Shown here: positions 1 through 8,201 of the stretch, piece after piece
Layout: every line of letters starts with the position of its first letter
How positions within the stretch are numbered: the stretch's first letter is position 1
Source of the DNA: Bacteriovoracaceae bacterium
GTDB lineage: Bacteria; Bdellovibrionota; Bacteriovoracia; Bacteriovoracales; Bacteriovoracaceae
Assembly: GCA_017858255.1 (NCBI GenBank)
Contig: JAFMBV010000012.1
Span: 1-62,024 of the forward strand
Reading direction: 5' to 3'
DNA: 62,024 nucleotides
The notes under the pieces: model-generated
Database searches by the model: none
Told to the model about the DNA's origin: nothing
What the model saw: the letters and a program-made list of their open reading frames with translations, nothing else
Program-made: the position numbers and the translations under genes

Positions 1-630
1 TTTAGAGATCGTATTCTCTTTCTTCTAGAAAATGATGTTCACGTCACAATTAATATCGTTATGGTTCCCGAATGGTTTGAAGAGTATTATAAAGAAGCCC
101 TCTTCTTTCATGACGCCGGAATAAATGTCACTTTAAAACCTCAATCAGATCCGACTGCTAGCCGAGTCGTTGATGGCTATACTACTGAACAGCTCGATAT
201 TCTTTACAATGGCATGCCTCAAAGAGACTACACCAAGGCCCGAATGGAAAAGCTAGGAAAGTCTGCCATTCGACCGAAACCAAATATATCGTTAAAAGAA
301 ATGCAACTAGAGTTTGGAGATAACCCAGACGTTCCTCAAAAAATGCAAATTGAGATGAAGGACTCCAAAGGTAAGAAATGGTACATGGACCAGGCAGAAC
401 GCTTTAATGCTTTTAACTTTAATCAATTCAAAGGTTGGAGTTGCCATGCAGGCTTTCAAGGCTTGGTCATAAGAGAGCCAGATGGTTTCATTAAGAGAAG
501 CTATAGCTGTCACGACGAACCAATTGGTCATATTGAAAAGGGATTTAAAATTTTTGATGCTCCCGCCACTTGCATTACACCCACTTGCGTCTCAAGTGTA
601 GATAGCAAAATACCAAAAAGCCGAGTTTAA
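1..630 (+). CDS. Radical SAM-type protein, C-terminal part (5' end outside window)
   Basis: The reading frame is open from base 1, so this is the C-terminal part of a longer protein and the ATG at 61 is probably internal. The last 75 residues hold a cysteine pattern (GWSCHAGF, YSCHDEP, ATCITPTC) that resembles the auxiliary [Fe-S] region (SPASM/twitch-like) at the C-terminus of phage-associated radical SAM proteins. The radical SAM CxxxCxxC core would lie upstream and is not visible. The stop overlaps the start of the next gene by one base (TAATG), so the two are translationally coupled. The partner is a phage-type glycosyltransferase-like protein, which supports a shared role in modifying a surface or peptide substrate. 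The family call rests on motif memory; the substrate is unknown. Confidence 0.5.
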   Translation, partial: FRDRILFLLENDVHVTINIVMVPEWFEEYYKEALFFHDAGINVTLKPQSDPTASRVVDGYTTEQLDILYNGMPQRDYTKARMEKLGKSAIRPKPNISLKEMQLEFGDNPDVPQKMQIEMKDSKGKKWYMDQAERFNAFNFNQFKGWSCHAGFQGLVIREPDGFIKRSYSCHDEPIGHIEKGFKIFDAPATCITPTCVSSVDSKIPKSRV

Positions 631-1445
631 TGAATAGCGATATTGTATTTATATCATTCGATGAAGATAATGCTGATGAAAACTGGAATCAGCTCATAAA
701 GAACTATCCTTCTTCTTATCGTATCCATGGCATCAAAGGAATTCACATGGCCCACAGAGAGGCCGCAAGAGTTGCCAAAAGTCCTTTTTTCTTTACTGTG
801 GATGCAGACAACATCATTCATGACAGACCCTTTGAAAATATTCCAGAAGGCATAACAGAGAGAAATGTCTGTGTATGGAGAAGTATCAACCCTATTAATG
901 GACTAGTTTATGGATACGGAGGAATTAAGCTTTGGCCGAGGTCTCTTTTTCAGAAGTCCCAAAGCTTAGGCTCCTTTGTCGACCATGCCACCGAAATTGC
1001 TCCTCACTACAAAGTCATCCATAAGATTGCCAGTACTACTTCCTTTAATACCTCTCCTTATTCAAGCTGGAAATCTGGGTATAGAGAATCATTTAAACTC
1101 ATGAGAAGTGTACAAGAAAAGAACGATAAGCAAGCCCTTGAACGACTTAAGATATGGTTAACCGTAGGAATGCATGCGAAATTTGGCGAATGGTGTCTTC
1201 TTGGAGCTTACGAAGGTGCTTCCGTCGCGAAACAAAGAGATAAGAATTTCTTAAATAATTTTGGTGCTCTTAAATCTATCTTTTCAAAGAGAGAGCTATT
1301 TTCTCCTATCGAAGAAATTGCAAAATTAAAAAATAATCCTGACATATTGAGCTTAGGAGTTGATTTACTTTCACCCGACCACTCTGAAGAGGTGGCGAAT
1401 CAAGTCACCCACAAATACCATCATGACACTTTCAATCTGGTATAA
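630..1445 (+). CDS. Phage-type glycosyltransferase-like protein
   Basis: A 271-residue protein with no signal peptide. Its N-terminal half has the landmarks of a GT-A-like family common in cyanophage genomes: VFISFDEDNAD, RIHGIKGIHMAH, FFTVDADN (a DxD-like metal site) and VWRSINPINGLVYGYGGIKL. The DAD motif would bind a nucleotide sugar through a divalent metal if the protein is an active transferase. It starts inside the stop of the upstream radical SAM-type gene, so they form one transcript. It ends 14 bases inside the convergent lipoprotein gene. The family resemblance is good, while the donor and acceptor are unknown. Confidence 0.6.
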   Translation: MNSDIVFISFDEDNADENWNQLIKNYPSSYRIHGIKGIHMAHREAARVAKSPFFFTVDADNIIHDRPFENIPEGITERNVCVWRSINPINGLVYGYGGIKLWPRSLFQKSQSLGSFVDHATEIAPHYKVIHKIASTTSFNTSPYSSWKSGYRESFKLMRSVQEKNDKQALERLKIWLTVGMHAKFGEWCLLGAYEGASVAKQRDKNFLNNFGALKSIFSKRELFSPIEEIAKLKNNPDILSLGVDLLSPDHSEEVANQVTHKYHHDTFNLV

Positions 1446-2214
1446 TCACATGGTGACCATCTTTAGTATCTATAGAGAGCTTATTTGGGTAAAGATTTTT
1501 AACATACTCATTTGAATTTACATAAGTATCACAATGGGAAAGAACCCTACGTTCCCTTACCTTTTCCAATTTAAAATTAGAATCAATATTTATTTCGCTT
1601 TCTTCATTAAACGTATAGATCTTCTTCCTAAAATTTTGACTATTTTTTAGAATAAAATATTCAAGTATAGGTTTACGATTAATCTTCGGGATCTTTAAAA
1701 TTTCTATTAAGAATTGTTCGTCACCATTCAAACAATCACCATGATAATAATTTATGATACTTTTTCTTTCATCTTTTATCTCTAAGGAACCTGGCATAGG
1801 TAAGGCAACAGAAGAGATCATTTTATTGAGATTAATCAGATAGAGATAGTCCAAATTCCAAATCTTACCTTTTTCCCCTTTTCCTCTACCAGAAACTAGT
1901 ATCATGATGTCTCCATTTTTCGTAAAAACATCTCTGATTTTTGCATAGTAAATATTTAGTTTACCTAGCATCCTATTACCGATTAATATTTCGGAGTACT
2001 TCCAAAAATTTATTGAGCCATCATCTTGAGGATTAATATAGTTTTTAACCGAAAATAAGTGTCCTACTTCCGGTTTACTAGTATCCACCTTTTGATTTAA
2101 GACCTTATTTTTGTATTTTTCGATATTTTCTTGCCGCTGAATATTTGAATCGATTTCTTTAGAACAAGAAACTCCCAAAATGATTGAAAATAGTGAAATA
2201 AATTTTAAAATCAA
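1432..2214 (-). CDS. Lipoprotein of unknown function
   Basis: A 260-residue protein with a short hydrophobic leader ending in the lipobox GVSC, so it is probably lipidated at Cys17. The start is TTG, preceded by AGAGGG about five bases upstream, and this is the only start that keeps the lipoprotein leader. The mature part is charged and rich in Lys, Ile and Asn, with no motif I recognise. It faces the glycosyltransferase-like gene with a 14-base convergent overlap. AT content is higher than in its neighbours, which may point to recent acquisition or low constraint. Confidence 0.6.
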   Translation of the reverse strand: MILKFISLFSIILGVSCSKEIDSNIQRQENIEKYKNKVLNQKVDTSKPEVGHLFSVKNYINPQDDGSINFWKYSEILIGNRMLGKLNIYYAKIRDVFTKNGDIMILVSGRGKGEKGKIWNLDYLYLINLNKMISSVALPMPGSLEIKDERKSIINYYHGDCLNGDEQFLIEILKIPKINRKPILEYFILKNSQNFRKKIYTFNEESEINIDSNFKLEKVRERRVLSHCDTYVNSNEYVKNLYPNKLSIDTKDGHHVIIPD

Positions 2215-2346
2215 AAAACCCTCTTAATTGTTAATATACGGTTATCCTAGTATTATATAGTATTTTAATTAAAGAGTAACTTTGTCCTGTCATTCAATAA
2301 AAGAATTTAGTCATATGCCCGAGTATTATAATAGAGATTTATTTGT

Positions 2347-3387
2347 ATGCATGTAAAAAGAAAAGTCCTTTATTCATTCATTACATTCGTCTTATTGTTA
2401 CTTTTTTTTGAAGTAATTTCCTGGCTTTCATTCAAATCGATTGAGAAAAAGTTTGTAATTGGTAAGAGATCCTACCAATACTATTCAAATAAAAAACGAC
2501 ACCCCTACCTTGGGTTTTATGAGGCCGATAACCCCCCTCTTCTCTTCACCCAAAAAAGGTCTAGTGAGATAATCAATATGGCCATATATGGAGGGTCTGT
2601 TGCAAAGCAAGTATGCTATGAGGAGAAAAAAAACCACTTAATCATTGGTGGTTTAAAAAAGCGTTATCCTCAAGAGACCTTTAATATTGAATGCATTGCC
2701 ATGGGCGGAGGGAGACAACCTCAGCAATTAATCGCCTACCTCCTTTATGGCGAAAAGTATCAAGTGAATATATTCCTTGAAGGAGTCAATGAACTTTCGG
2801 GTTTAAGAAGAGCTCTTTCTCCAGAATATCCTTTATCTAGAGTCGGCCTATTTGCTGCAGATAACACCTTAATAAATAAGAAGGCACTCTTACTTGGCCT
2901 TCAGAAATGGGCGGCAACAACACTGGTAGAGACTTCCTCAAATACGTTGAAGGTTTTCAAGACATTATTGATTTATGTTACTTACGACCTCCACAGAGGA
3001 ATTATCCGAAATCAATTAAATTCTGGTGATTATAAATACCCGCCACGAGAGAAGTTATTAGAAATTTGGCGTGAGGCCATAAAAAAGATTGATACTATTT
3101 CTTTTTATAGAAAAGACAAAACCTATCTGATCTTTCAACCCGTATTTGAAGCGAAGAAGGAGTATCAACCACAAGAAAAGGAAATACAACGAAAGGAAGG
3201 CCCAAAAAGGTTTTTAGAAGACTTTAATAAAATTAAATCTATTAATAATCTTAAAAAAATAAAATATTTAGACTATTCCAGTTTTTTTCTTGAGTCAAAA
3301 GAGCAAGACTTTATAGATGACGTCCACTTGACTGACAAAGCAATCAACAAGCTTCAACAATCCATTGGAGAGAAGTTAGACCTATAA
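2347..3387 (+). CDS. Membrane-anchored SGNH/GDSL-type hydrolase-like protein
   Basis: A 346-residue protein with one N-terminal membrane segment (about residues 8-28), so the rest is probably periplasmic. It shows the spaced blocks of SGNH hydrolases: GGSVA (block I nucleophile Ser), MGGGRQ (block II Gly), EGVNEL (block III, Asn) and DDVHLTD near the C-terminus (block V Asp-x-x-His). Family members act as esterases or acyl-transfer enzymes on glycans and lipids. The start has no strong ribosome site, but a TATAAT box lies at 2327-2332, about 15 bases upstream. It stops four bases from the convergent rlmN stop. The substrate is unknown. Confidence 0.6.
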   Translation: MHVKRKVLYSFITFVLLLLFFEVISWLSFKSIEKKFVIGKRSYQYYSNKKRHPYLGFYEADNPPLLFTQKRSSEIINMAIYGGSVAKQVCYEEKKNHLIIGGLKKRYPQETFNIECIAMGGGRQPQQLIAYLLYGEKYQVNIFLEGVNELSGLRRALSPEYPLSRVGLFAADNTLINKKALLLGLQKWAATTLVETSSNTLKVFKTLLIYVTYDLHRGIIRNQLNSGDYKYPPREKLLEIWREAIKKIDTISFYRKDKTYLIFQPVFEAKKEYQPQEKEIQRKEGPKRFLEDFNKIKSINNLKKIKYLDYSSFFLESKEQDFIDDVHLTDKAINKLQQSIGEKLDL

Positions 3388-3391
3388 GGTA

Positions 3392-4453
3392 TTATGATTT
3401 TAGTTGACCACAGGCCGCTAAGATAGCATCTCCCTTGGTTCTTCGCACCATTGTAGCAATACCATAGCTCTCAGTTACTTTTTTATATTCTTCAATCGCC
3501 TTGTCACTCGGGCGAGTATAAGTTGTGCCAGGAAAAGGGTTAAATGGAATTAGGTTTATCAGTGGATTCAAGTCTTTGATTAACTGTGCCGTTTCGTGAG
3601 CAAAAGATATACTGTCATTAAGTCCTTCAATTAAGAGGACTTCAAATGTCACAAACCTTTTCTTCTCGAGAGGAATCTTTTGGATAACACTTAAGATTTC
3701 ACGGAGAGGATACTTTCTATTTAGCGGAATAAGCTCGGACCTTATATTATCATTAGGACTGTGTAAGCTTAAGGCCAGATTGACTGGAAGAGGGTCGCTT
3801 AGCCAATCCTTTAGACCGGGTAAATAACCCGCTGTTGAAATCGTAATTTTCTCTCTCCCTAAGCTTAAACCGTTTTGAGAGAGAAAAACTTCACAGGCCT
3901 TACGAACAGCACTCATATTATGGAGAGGTTCCCCTTGACCCATAAAAACAATATTAGAAACCCGTTCTTTTATACCAATTTCCTTCAGCCAAGAAAGGGC
4001 ACTTACGACTTGGCCCACAATCTCTTCAGTTGAAAGATGCCGATCAAATCCTTGCGTCCCTGTGTAACAAAAGGAGCAATTCATAGCACAACCAACTTGA
4101 GACGATAGACAAAGTGTGTACTTCCCTTGAAAGGGAATAAGAACACTTTCAACCCGTCTACCATCAGGAAAGGCCATTAAAAACTTGGTCGTATCTTGCT
4201 TAACGATACTTGCTGTATTTTTTTGAGTTTGAGTAATTCTTGGTAAAGAAAAAGTTATGTTCTCAATTAGAAAGGTTTTGGTCTCTTTACTTAAGTTAGG
4301 AATCTCTGGAGAAAATTCCAGCTTTTTATAAACATAATTGAAAAGAAGGCTTGCTCCAGCCTCCTTTAAGTTTTGTGACTTCAATAAGTTCTGTAAATCC
4401 TTAAAGGATAAGGAGAAGAAGTTAGTTTTTATTTGATCTGCCTTTACTTCCAA
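3392..4453 (-). CDS. rlmN: Dual-specificity 23S rRNA A2503 / tRNA A37 C2-methyltransferase RlmN
   Basis: A radical SAM methyltransferase that methylates C2 of A2503 in 23S rRNA and A37 in some tRNAs, tuning translational accuracy. At 353 residues the length is normal. The cluster motif CAMNCSFC (CxxxCxxC) is intact, followed by the GQGEP SAM motif and a C-terminal ACG whose Cys is the resolving residue. The partner Cys of the methyl-transfer pair is expected upstream of the C-terminal part. It starts 10 bases inside the end of the upstream exported-protein gene, so it is co-transcribed with it. Confidence 0.95.
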   Translation of the reverse strand: MEVKADQIKTNFFSLSFKDLQNLLKSQNLKEAGASLLFNYVYKKLEFSPEIPNLSKETKTFLIENITFSLPRITQTQKNTASIVKQDTTKFLMAFPDGRRVESVLIPFQGKYTLCLSSQVGCAMNCSFCYTGTQGFDRHLSTEEIVGQVVSALSWLKEIGIKERVSNIVFMGQGEPLHNMSAVRKACEVFLSQNGLSLGREKITISTAGYLPGLKDWLSDPLPVNLALSLHSPNDNIRSELIPLNRKYPLREILSVIQKIPLEKKRFVTFEVLLIEGLNDSISFAHETAQLIKDLNPLINLIPFNPFPGTTYTRPSDKAIEEYKKVTESYGIATMVRRTKGDAILAACGQLKS

Positions 4454-4884
4454 GAGCTAAAGACCTCAATGATAGTCTTCATTTTCTCAAGGTAAGAATT
4501 AAGATAATCATTAAGAAACTTCTCAACGACAATGGCATCTGGGTTTTTAGAAAAGGAATCCACCAGTACAAAGGCGAGATCATCTTGAATGCGTTTCTCT
4601 ACCGACTCCAGCACGCATTCTTCTTTGTTGATGTCATTAATAGTGAAGTCATATTTTTGAGGATTTAAACAAAGGTCAATCATAAAGCGCGAGAACTCTC
4701 CAACTGCCTTATCCTGGGAGATTATTTCAGATAAGTTCTCAAAGAGGTTGCTTTCACCTTTAGATACGCCCTCAACTCGTAAAAGTACCTCAATTTGACC
4801 TGCGGTCTTTTTTTCAATTTCATAGGCAGCAAATCCATTCATGGAGCAAAATAAAATACAAATGAAGATTATTACTCTGTACAT
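4444..4884 (-). CDS. Small exported protein of unknown function
   Basis: A 146-residue protein with a signal peptide (hydrophobic residues 4-18, likely cleaved after GFAA). The mature domain is helical, with two cysteines (DLCLNP and KEECVL) that could form a disulfide. No family is recognised. Its stop overlaps rlmN by 10 bases, so it is the first gene of that transcript. The roughly 230 bases upstream separate it from the divergent exported-protein gene at 5112; I saw no clear regulator site there. Confidence 0.6.
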   Translation of the reverse strand: MYRVIIFICILFCSMNGFAAYEIEKKTAGQIEVLLRVEGVSKGESNLFENLSEIISQDKAVGEFSRFMIDLCLNPQKYDFTINDINKEECVLESVEKRIQDDLAFVLVDSFSKNPDAIVVEKFLNDYLNSYLEKMKTIIEVFSSWK

Positions 4885-5111
4885 AATGTGCCTCTATTAA
4901 GGTTATTTAAGTGTTACCTATTATGCCTAATATTGAACTAGCACAAATGAAGACTCACTAATCCCTGTAAAACTTATGTGTTCAATTCTTATACGGCCAA
5001 GGGATTTCAACCACTTCCGCGCTGCGGACAATCTGGACGTAAATATTACCTGAACCCTATTAATGAATGATTTAAGGAGCTAATCTCCACTTTTCCAGAG
5101 GAGTCATAATT

Positions 5112-5705
5112 ATGAAGTCATTACTTATCTCAATTCTACTTAGTGCCTTATTTTCACCTACATTCGCAACCGAATGCGAAAATATGGGAAGGGCTACGAC
5201 GACTGATCAAAAGAATATGGCCTTTGATATTGCCTTCAAATTCCTTGAATATTCTCAAAAAGAGATCATTAGCTTGGAAACCGAAGACTATGTCAGCTGG
5301 AAGGTAAATCAAATTGGCTGTATGGCCGACATCGTTCACTACGCTAAAATAAGAGTTGTTAAAAAAAATGGCCCCGGAAAAAGGTGTGTAACTGAGCTTG
5401 ACCTGTACACAAAGGACTTCTTCGTGGCCCAGATCAACTACACCAGAGACTACAAACCTAGAAATGTTGTAACTGACTGCTATGAAGAAAATACTGAAGA
5501 ACAAATAGCAAGAAATAAGTGCGAGCAAATGACTGCATGTCCTAGGGCCGAAGGTGGCACATTATATAGAGATATCTCTGCCAACTGTGAATGCCGCCAT
5601 ACATATGACTTCGTTCAATATGAAGACACTTTAGACCTCTATGACAACTTCTATAGTCCAAAAAGAGAGTTTTCTAAACCACCAGGGGTTGAAGACCTAT
5701 TTTAA
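5112..5705 (+). CDS. Exported cysteine-rich protein of unknown function
   Basis: A 197-residue protein with a typical Sec signal peptide, probably cleaved near FA-T at residues 19-20. The mature protein carries about nine cysteines (for example CENMG, GCMAD, KRCVTEL, DCYEE, CEQMTACP and NCECRH), consistent with a disulfide-stabilised periplasmic or secreted domain. No enzyme motif is seen. The start is supported by GAGGAG nine bases upstream. It is monocistronic, since the EndA gene follows 125 bases later behind its own ribosome site. Confidence 0.6.
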   Translation: MKSLLISILLSALFSPTFATECENMGRATTTDQKNMAFDIAFKFLEYSQKEIISLETEDYVSWKVNQIGCMADIVHYAKIRVVKKNGPGKRCVTELDLYTKDFFVAQINYTRDYKPRNVVTDCYEENTEEQIARNKCEQMTACPRAEGGTLYRDISANCECRHTYDFVQYEDTLDLYDNFYSPKREFSKPPGVEDLF

Positions 5706-5830
5706 TACCCGAGCAAATTCGTGTGTCAAAAATAACTAAATCCTCATAAAGATTAACTGCTTATACCTTTCTTATCCGTTTTAGGAGATGCTAACCTTAT
5801 ACAAATAGGTAAACATCCAAGGACGGATTG

Positions 5831-6604
5831 ATGAAAAACCATTATTTGCGGCTAACCTTTTTATTAGGTCTGAGTTTGTGTCTGAGTTCTCCAATATGGG
5901 GATCCTTGGCCGATCACCCATACTATGCGGAACACCTCGCCAGCATTCAGAAAGAGACTGACCAGAAGTTAAAGTCTCTTCTTGGAGAGGCCATCGACAA
6001 TAATATTGTCTTTAGCTACAAAGCGGCCAGGCGCTACCTTTTTGGCGATATCTACTTAGAAAAAAGAGGCTCTAAGTATGTTGTTACAGATACTTATTGC
6101 GAAGAGGACTTTACACCACAAGATGGTGTAGGCCCTGATCAAATACCGAATCACCAACAGGTCAATTGCGAACATACTTGGCCTCAGAGTCGCTTTAATG
6201 GTCGCCAGAGCCGAAGCGCTCAAAAAAGTGACCTCCACCACCTCTTTCCTGTCAAGGCCATCGCAAATAGTGCGAGAGGCAATATTCTTTTTGGTGAGGT
6301 AAATGGAGGCAAGCTATCAGGTTGTGAAGCTTCTCTCAGAGGCGATGATATTTATAAAAATACAGCGGCCTTTGAACCACCTAAATCTCATAAGGGAAAT
6401 GTGGCAAGAGCAATTTTCTACTTTGCTGTTCGCTACAAGATGGACATTCCAGCAACGGAAGAATTGCACCTCCGCCAATGGCATCGTCTTGACCCCGCAG
6501 ACAGTGATGAAATTCGTCGTCATGAAAGAATCTACGAGCTCCAAGGAAACCGTAATCCTTTTATTGATGATCCAGATCTTATTGAGCAATTCACAGACAT
6601 TTAG
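5831..6604 (+). CDS. Exported endonuclease I (EndA/Dns family)
   Basis: A 257-residue DNase of the endonuclease I family (PF04231) with an N-terminal signal peptide, so it acts in the periplasm, outside the cell or inside prey. The family core is clear: NCEHTWPQSRF followed by SDLHHLFPV, which hold the metal-binding and catalytic His and Asn, and then NSARGNILFG. The ATG at 5831 is preferred over the TTG at 5828 because AAGGA lies seven bases before the ATG. The AI-2E-type permease gene follows after 10 bases. The family is known from predatory bacteria, where it digests prey DNA; that role here is inference. Confidence 0.85.
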   Translation: MKNHYLRLTFLLGLSLCLSSPIWGSLADHPYYAEHLASIQKETDQKLKSLLGEAIDNNIVFSYKAARRYLFGDIYLEKRGSKYVVTDTYCEEDFTPQDGVGPDQIPNHQQVNCEHTWPQSRFNGRQSRSAQKSDLHHLFPVKAIANSARGNILFGEVNGGKLSGCEASLRGDDIYKNTAAFEPPKSHKGNVARAIFYFAVRYKMDIPATEELHLRQWHRLDPADSDEIRRHERIYELQGNRNPFIDDPDLIEQFTDI

Positions 6605-6614
6605 CGGGTAAATA

Positions 6615-7685
6615 GTGACTCAAGGTAGCGATCGCTTAAATTTAAAAATCTTTAGCTTTGCCTTTCTTGGTGTGATTATCATTAACCTTTATGTCTTTAA
6701 AGGAATGTTCCACTCCTTTGCCTTTGCCTCCATAACGGCGGGAACATTTTATCCTTTGCACCAGTATATAAAAAGGCGCTTTAAAGTTTCTAATGAACTT
6801 AGTGCCTTTATTGTAACTTTACTGATTATCGTTTTATTAGTTATCCCAGTAATCTTCATCATTTTACAAATTTCAGGAGAAACTGTGGGGCTCTACAGTA
6901 ACCTTCGAGCAGGGCTATCTGTTACTAAAGTAAAACAATTTCTTTTTGGGGAAGGACCAGTAGGATCCTTTCTTATTTCTATCTCTGAAGTTGTTGGGAT
7001 AGACCTTGACCTAAATGAACTCTATGGCTCAATTTTATCAAAGGTCCAAAGTTATAGCGGAAAGATATTTGGGACCGTTAACCACTGGGTCTCCGACACG
7101 ATCTCATTTCTTTTTAATTTCCTCATTATGATTCTCGCAATTTTTACACTTTTTGTTGAAGGGGATAGGTTAAAGGCCTTTGCCTTTAAGCTAAGTCCTC
7201 TTCCAGATGATCAAGAACAAAAAATTTTAGAAAAGTTTGCTCAAATGAATTATGTGACTCTCATTTGCAATGGACTTGGAGGTATTATCCAAGGCCTTTT
7301 AGCTGGCGTTGGGCTGTGGTTAGCTGGGTTTGAATCTATCTTTCTTTGGTCTGCAGTAATGGTAATTCTCGCCTTTATTCCCCTACTCGGTATCTCAATC
7401 ATCACAATCCCTGCGGCCATTTACCTTTTTGCTATTGGAGAACAAGTCAGTGGCACAGTATTCTTTCTCTATACTTCTGTTATTGCTCTTTTGGTAGAGA
7501 ACTGGTTTAAGCCAATCTTCATGGGCAAGAGAATTAAGGTAAATACTCTTCTTCTTCTCTTTTATATTATTGCAGGAATGGGAACTTTTGGAATGGCAGG
7601 TATATTCTACGGACCTCTCATCTGTATCATTTTCTTAACAATGGTAGAAATATTCCAAGAATACTACCTACCACGCTTCAGTTAA
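6615..7685 (+). CDS. AI-2E family transporter (PF01594)
   Basis: A 356-residue inner-membrane protein with about eight transmembrane segments. The arrangement is that of the AI-2E/PerM/YtvI family: two N-terminal helices, a pair near residues 60-85, an extramembrane central section, and a C-terminal helix bundle with GLGGIIQGLLAGVGLW and the FIPLLG and YGPLI motifs. Substrates across the family are uncertain (autoinducer export, Na+/H+ exchange), so transport of AI-2 should not be assumed. The start is GTG, 10 bases after endA, so the two are probably co-transcribed. Confidence 0.8.
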   Translation: MTQGSDRLNLKIFSFAFLGVIIINLYVFKGMFHSFAFASITAGTFYPLHQYIKRRFKVSNELSAFIVTLLIIVLLVIPVIFIILQISGETVGLYSNLRAGLSVTKVKQFLFGEGPVGSFLISISEVVGIDLDLNELYGSILSKVQSYSGKIFGTVNHWVSDTISFLFNFLIMILAIFTLFVEGDRLKAFAFKLSPLPDDQEQKILEKFAQMNYVTLICNGLGGIIQGLLAGVGLWLAGFESIFLWSAVMVILAFIPLLGISIITIPAAIYLFAIGEQVSGTVFFLYTSVIALLVENWFKPIFMGKRIKVNTLLLLFYIIAGMGTFGMAGIFYGPLICIIFLTMVEIFQEYYLPRFS

Positions 7686-7687
7686 TT

Positions 7688-7999
7688 TTAAGAAACAAAG
7701 GCCACTTTCATTAATACTGACTTTGGGTTTAAGCTAAGAACTTTTTCTCCTGCTTTTTGAACCTCAATATTATTGAGAAAGTTTTGATAATCAGCTTCAT
7801 TTTTCCATTGGGCATAATTAATAATTTTTCTCTTATCAAGAGAGGTATGAAGGTTTGCCGAAATAAATCCTGGCTGATTCCTCACAACATTATCTAAAAA
7901 TGATTTAATATGGGCCACATTCTCTTCGCTATCCAATGGATCCACATCAAACTCTACTAAGACCGTTAAAATGCCCCTATATTGATCAATTACCGCCAA
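7688..7999 (-). CDS. Antibiotic biosynthesis monooxygenase (ABM) domain protein
   Basis: A single-domain protein of 103 residues with the ferredoxin-like ABM fold (PF03992 type). It shows a central FLDNVVRNQPGF stretch, an INYAQWKNEADYQ stretch and a final beta strand. ABM proteins are small dimers that act on quinones, haem or other aromatics, or have no known substrate. I chose the TTG start at 7999 because AAGGAG sits six bases upstream of it, whereas the longer frame to 8026 would place that site inside the gene. It converges on the permease stop with a two-base gap. Confidence 0.7.
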   Translation of the reverse strand: MAVIDQYRGILTVLVEFDVDPLDSEENVAHIKSFLDNVVRNQPGFISANLHTSLDKRKIINYAQWKNEADYQNFLNNIEVQKAGEKVLSLNPKSVLMKVAFVS

Positions 8000-8201
8000 T
8001 TTAAACTCCTTTTCTTTTTGATACAAAACTTATCGGACCCTTCTTTTCATTACAAAGACTTAGAGCGATGTTTATTTTCACCCTCGGCAAATTTTTCTCC
8101 TTATGTCGAAACCCCCTCTGGATCGGCATATTCGCGCCCCTACAACCGAAAAGGACATCATACAAATATTCAAGCGCTTAGGACAAGCAAAGGATTGTGT
8201 A

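Noticed and set aside
6056-6611. Alternative frames inside the EndA gene on both strands
   Set aside because: They are shadows of a gene with a clear family motif and signal peptide.
8103-8201. N-terminal extension of the HEIGHH protease from the ATG at 8103
   Set aside because: It would place 33 polar residues before the export leader. The ATG at 8202 has a ribosome site and leaves the leader at the N-terminus.
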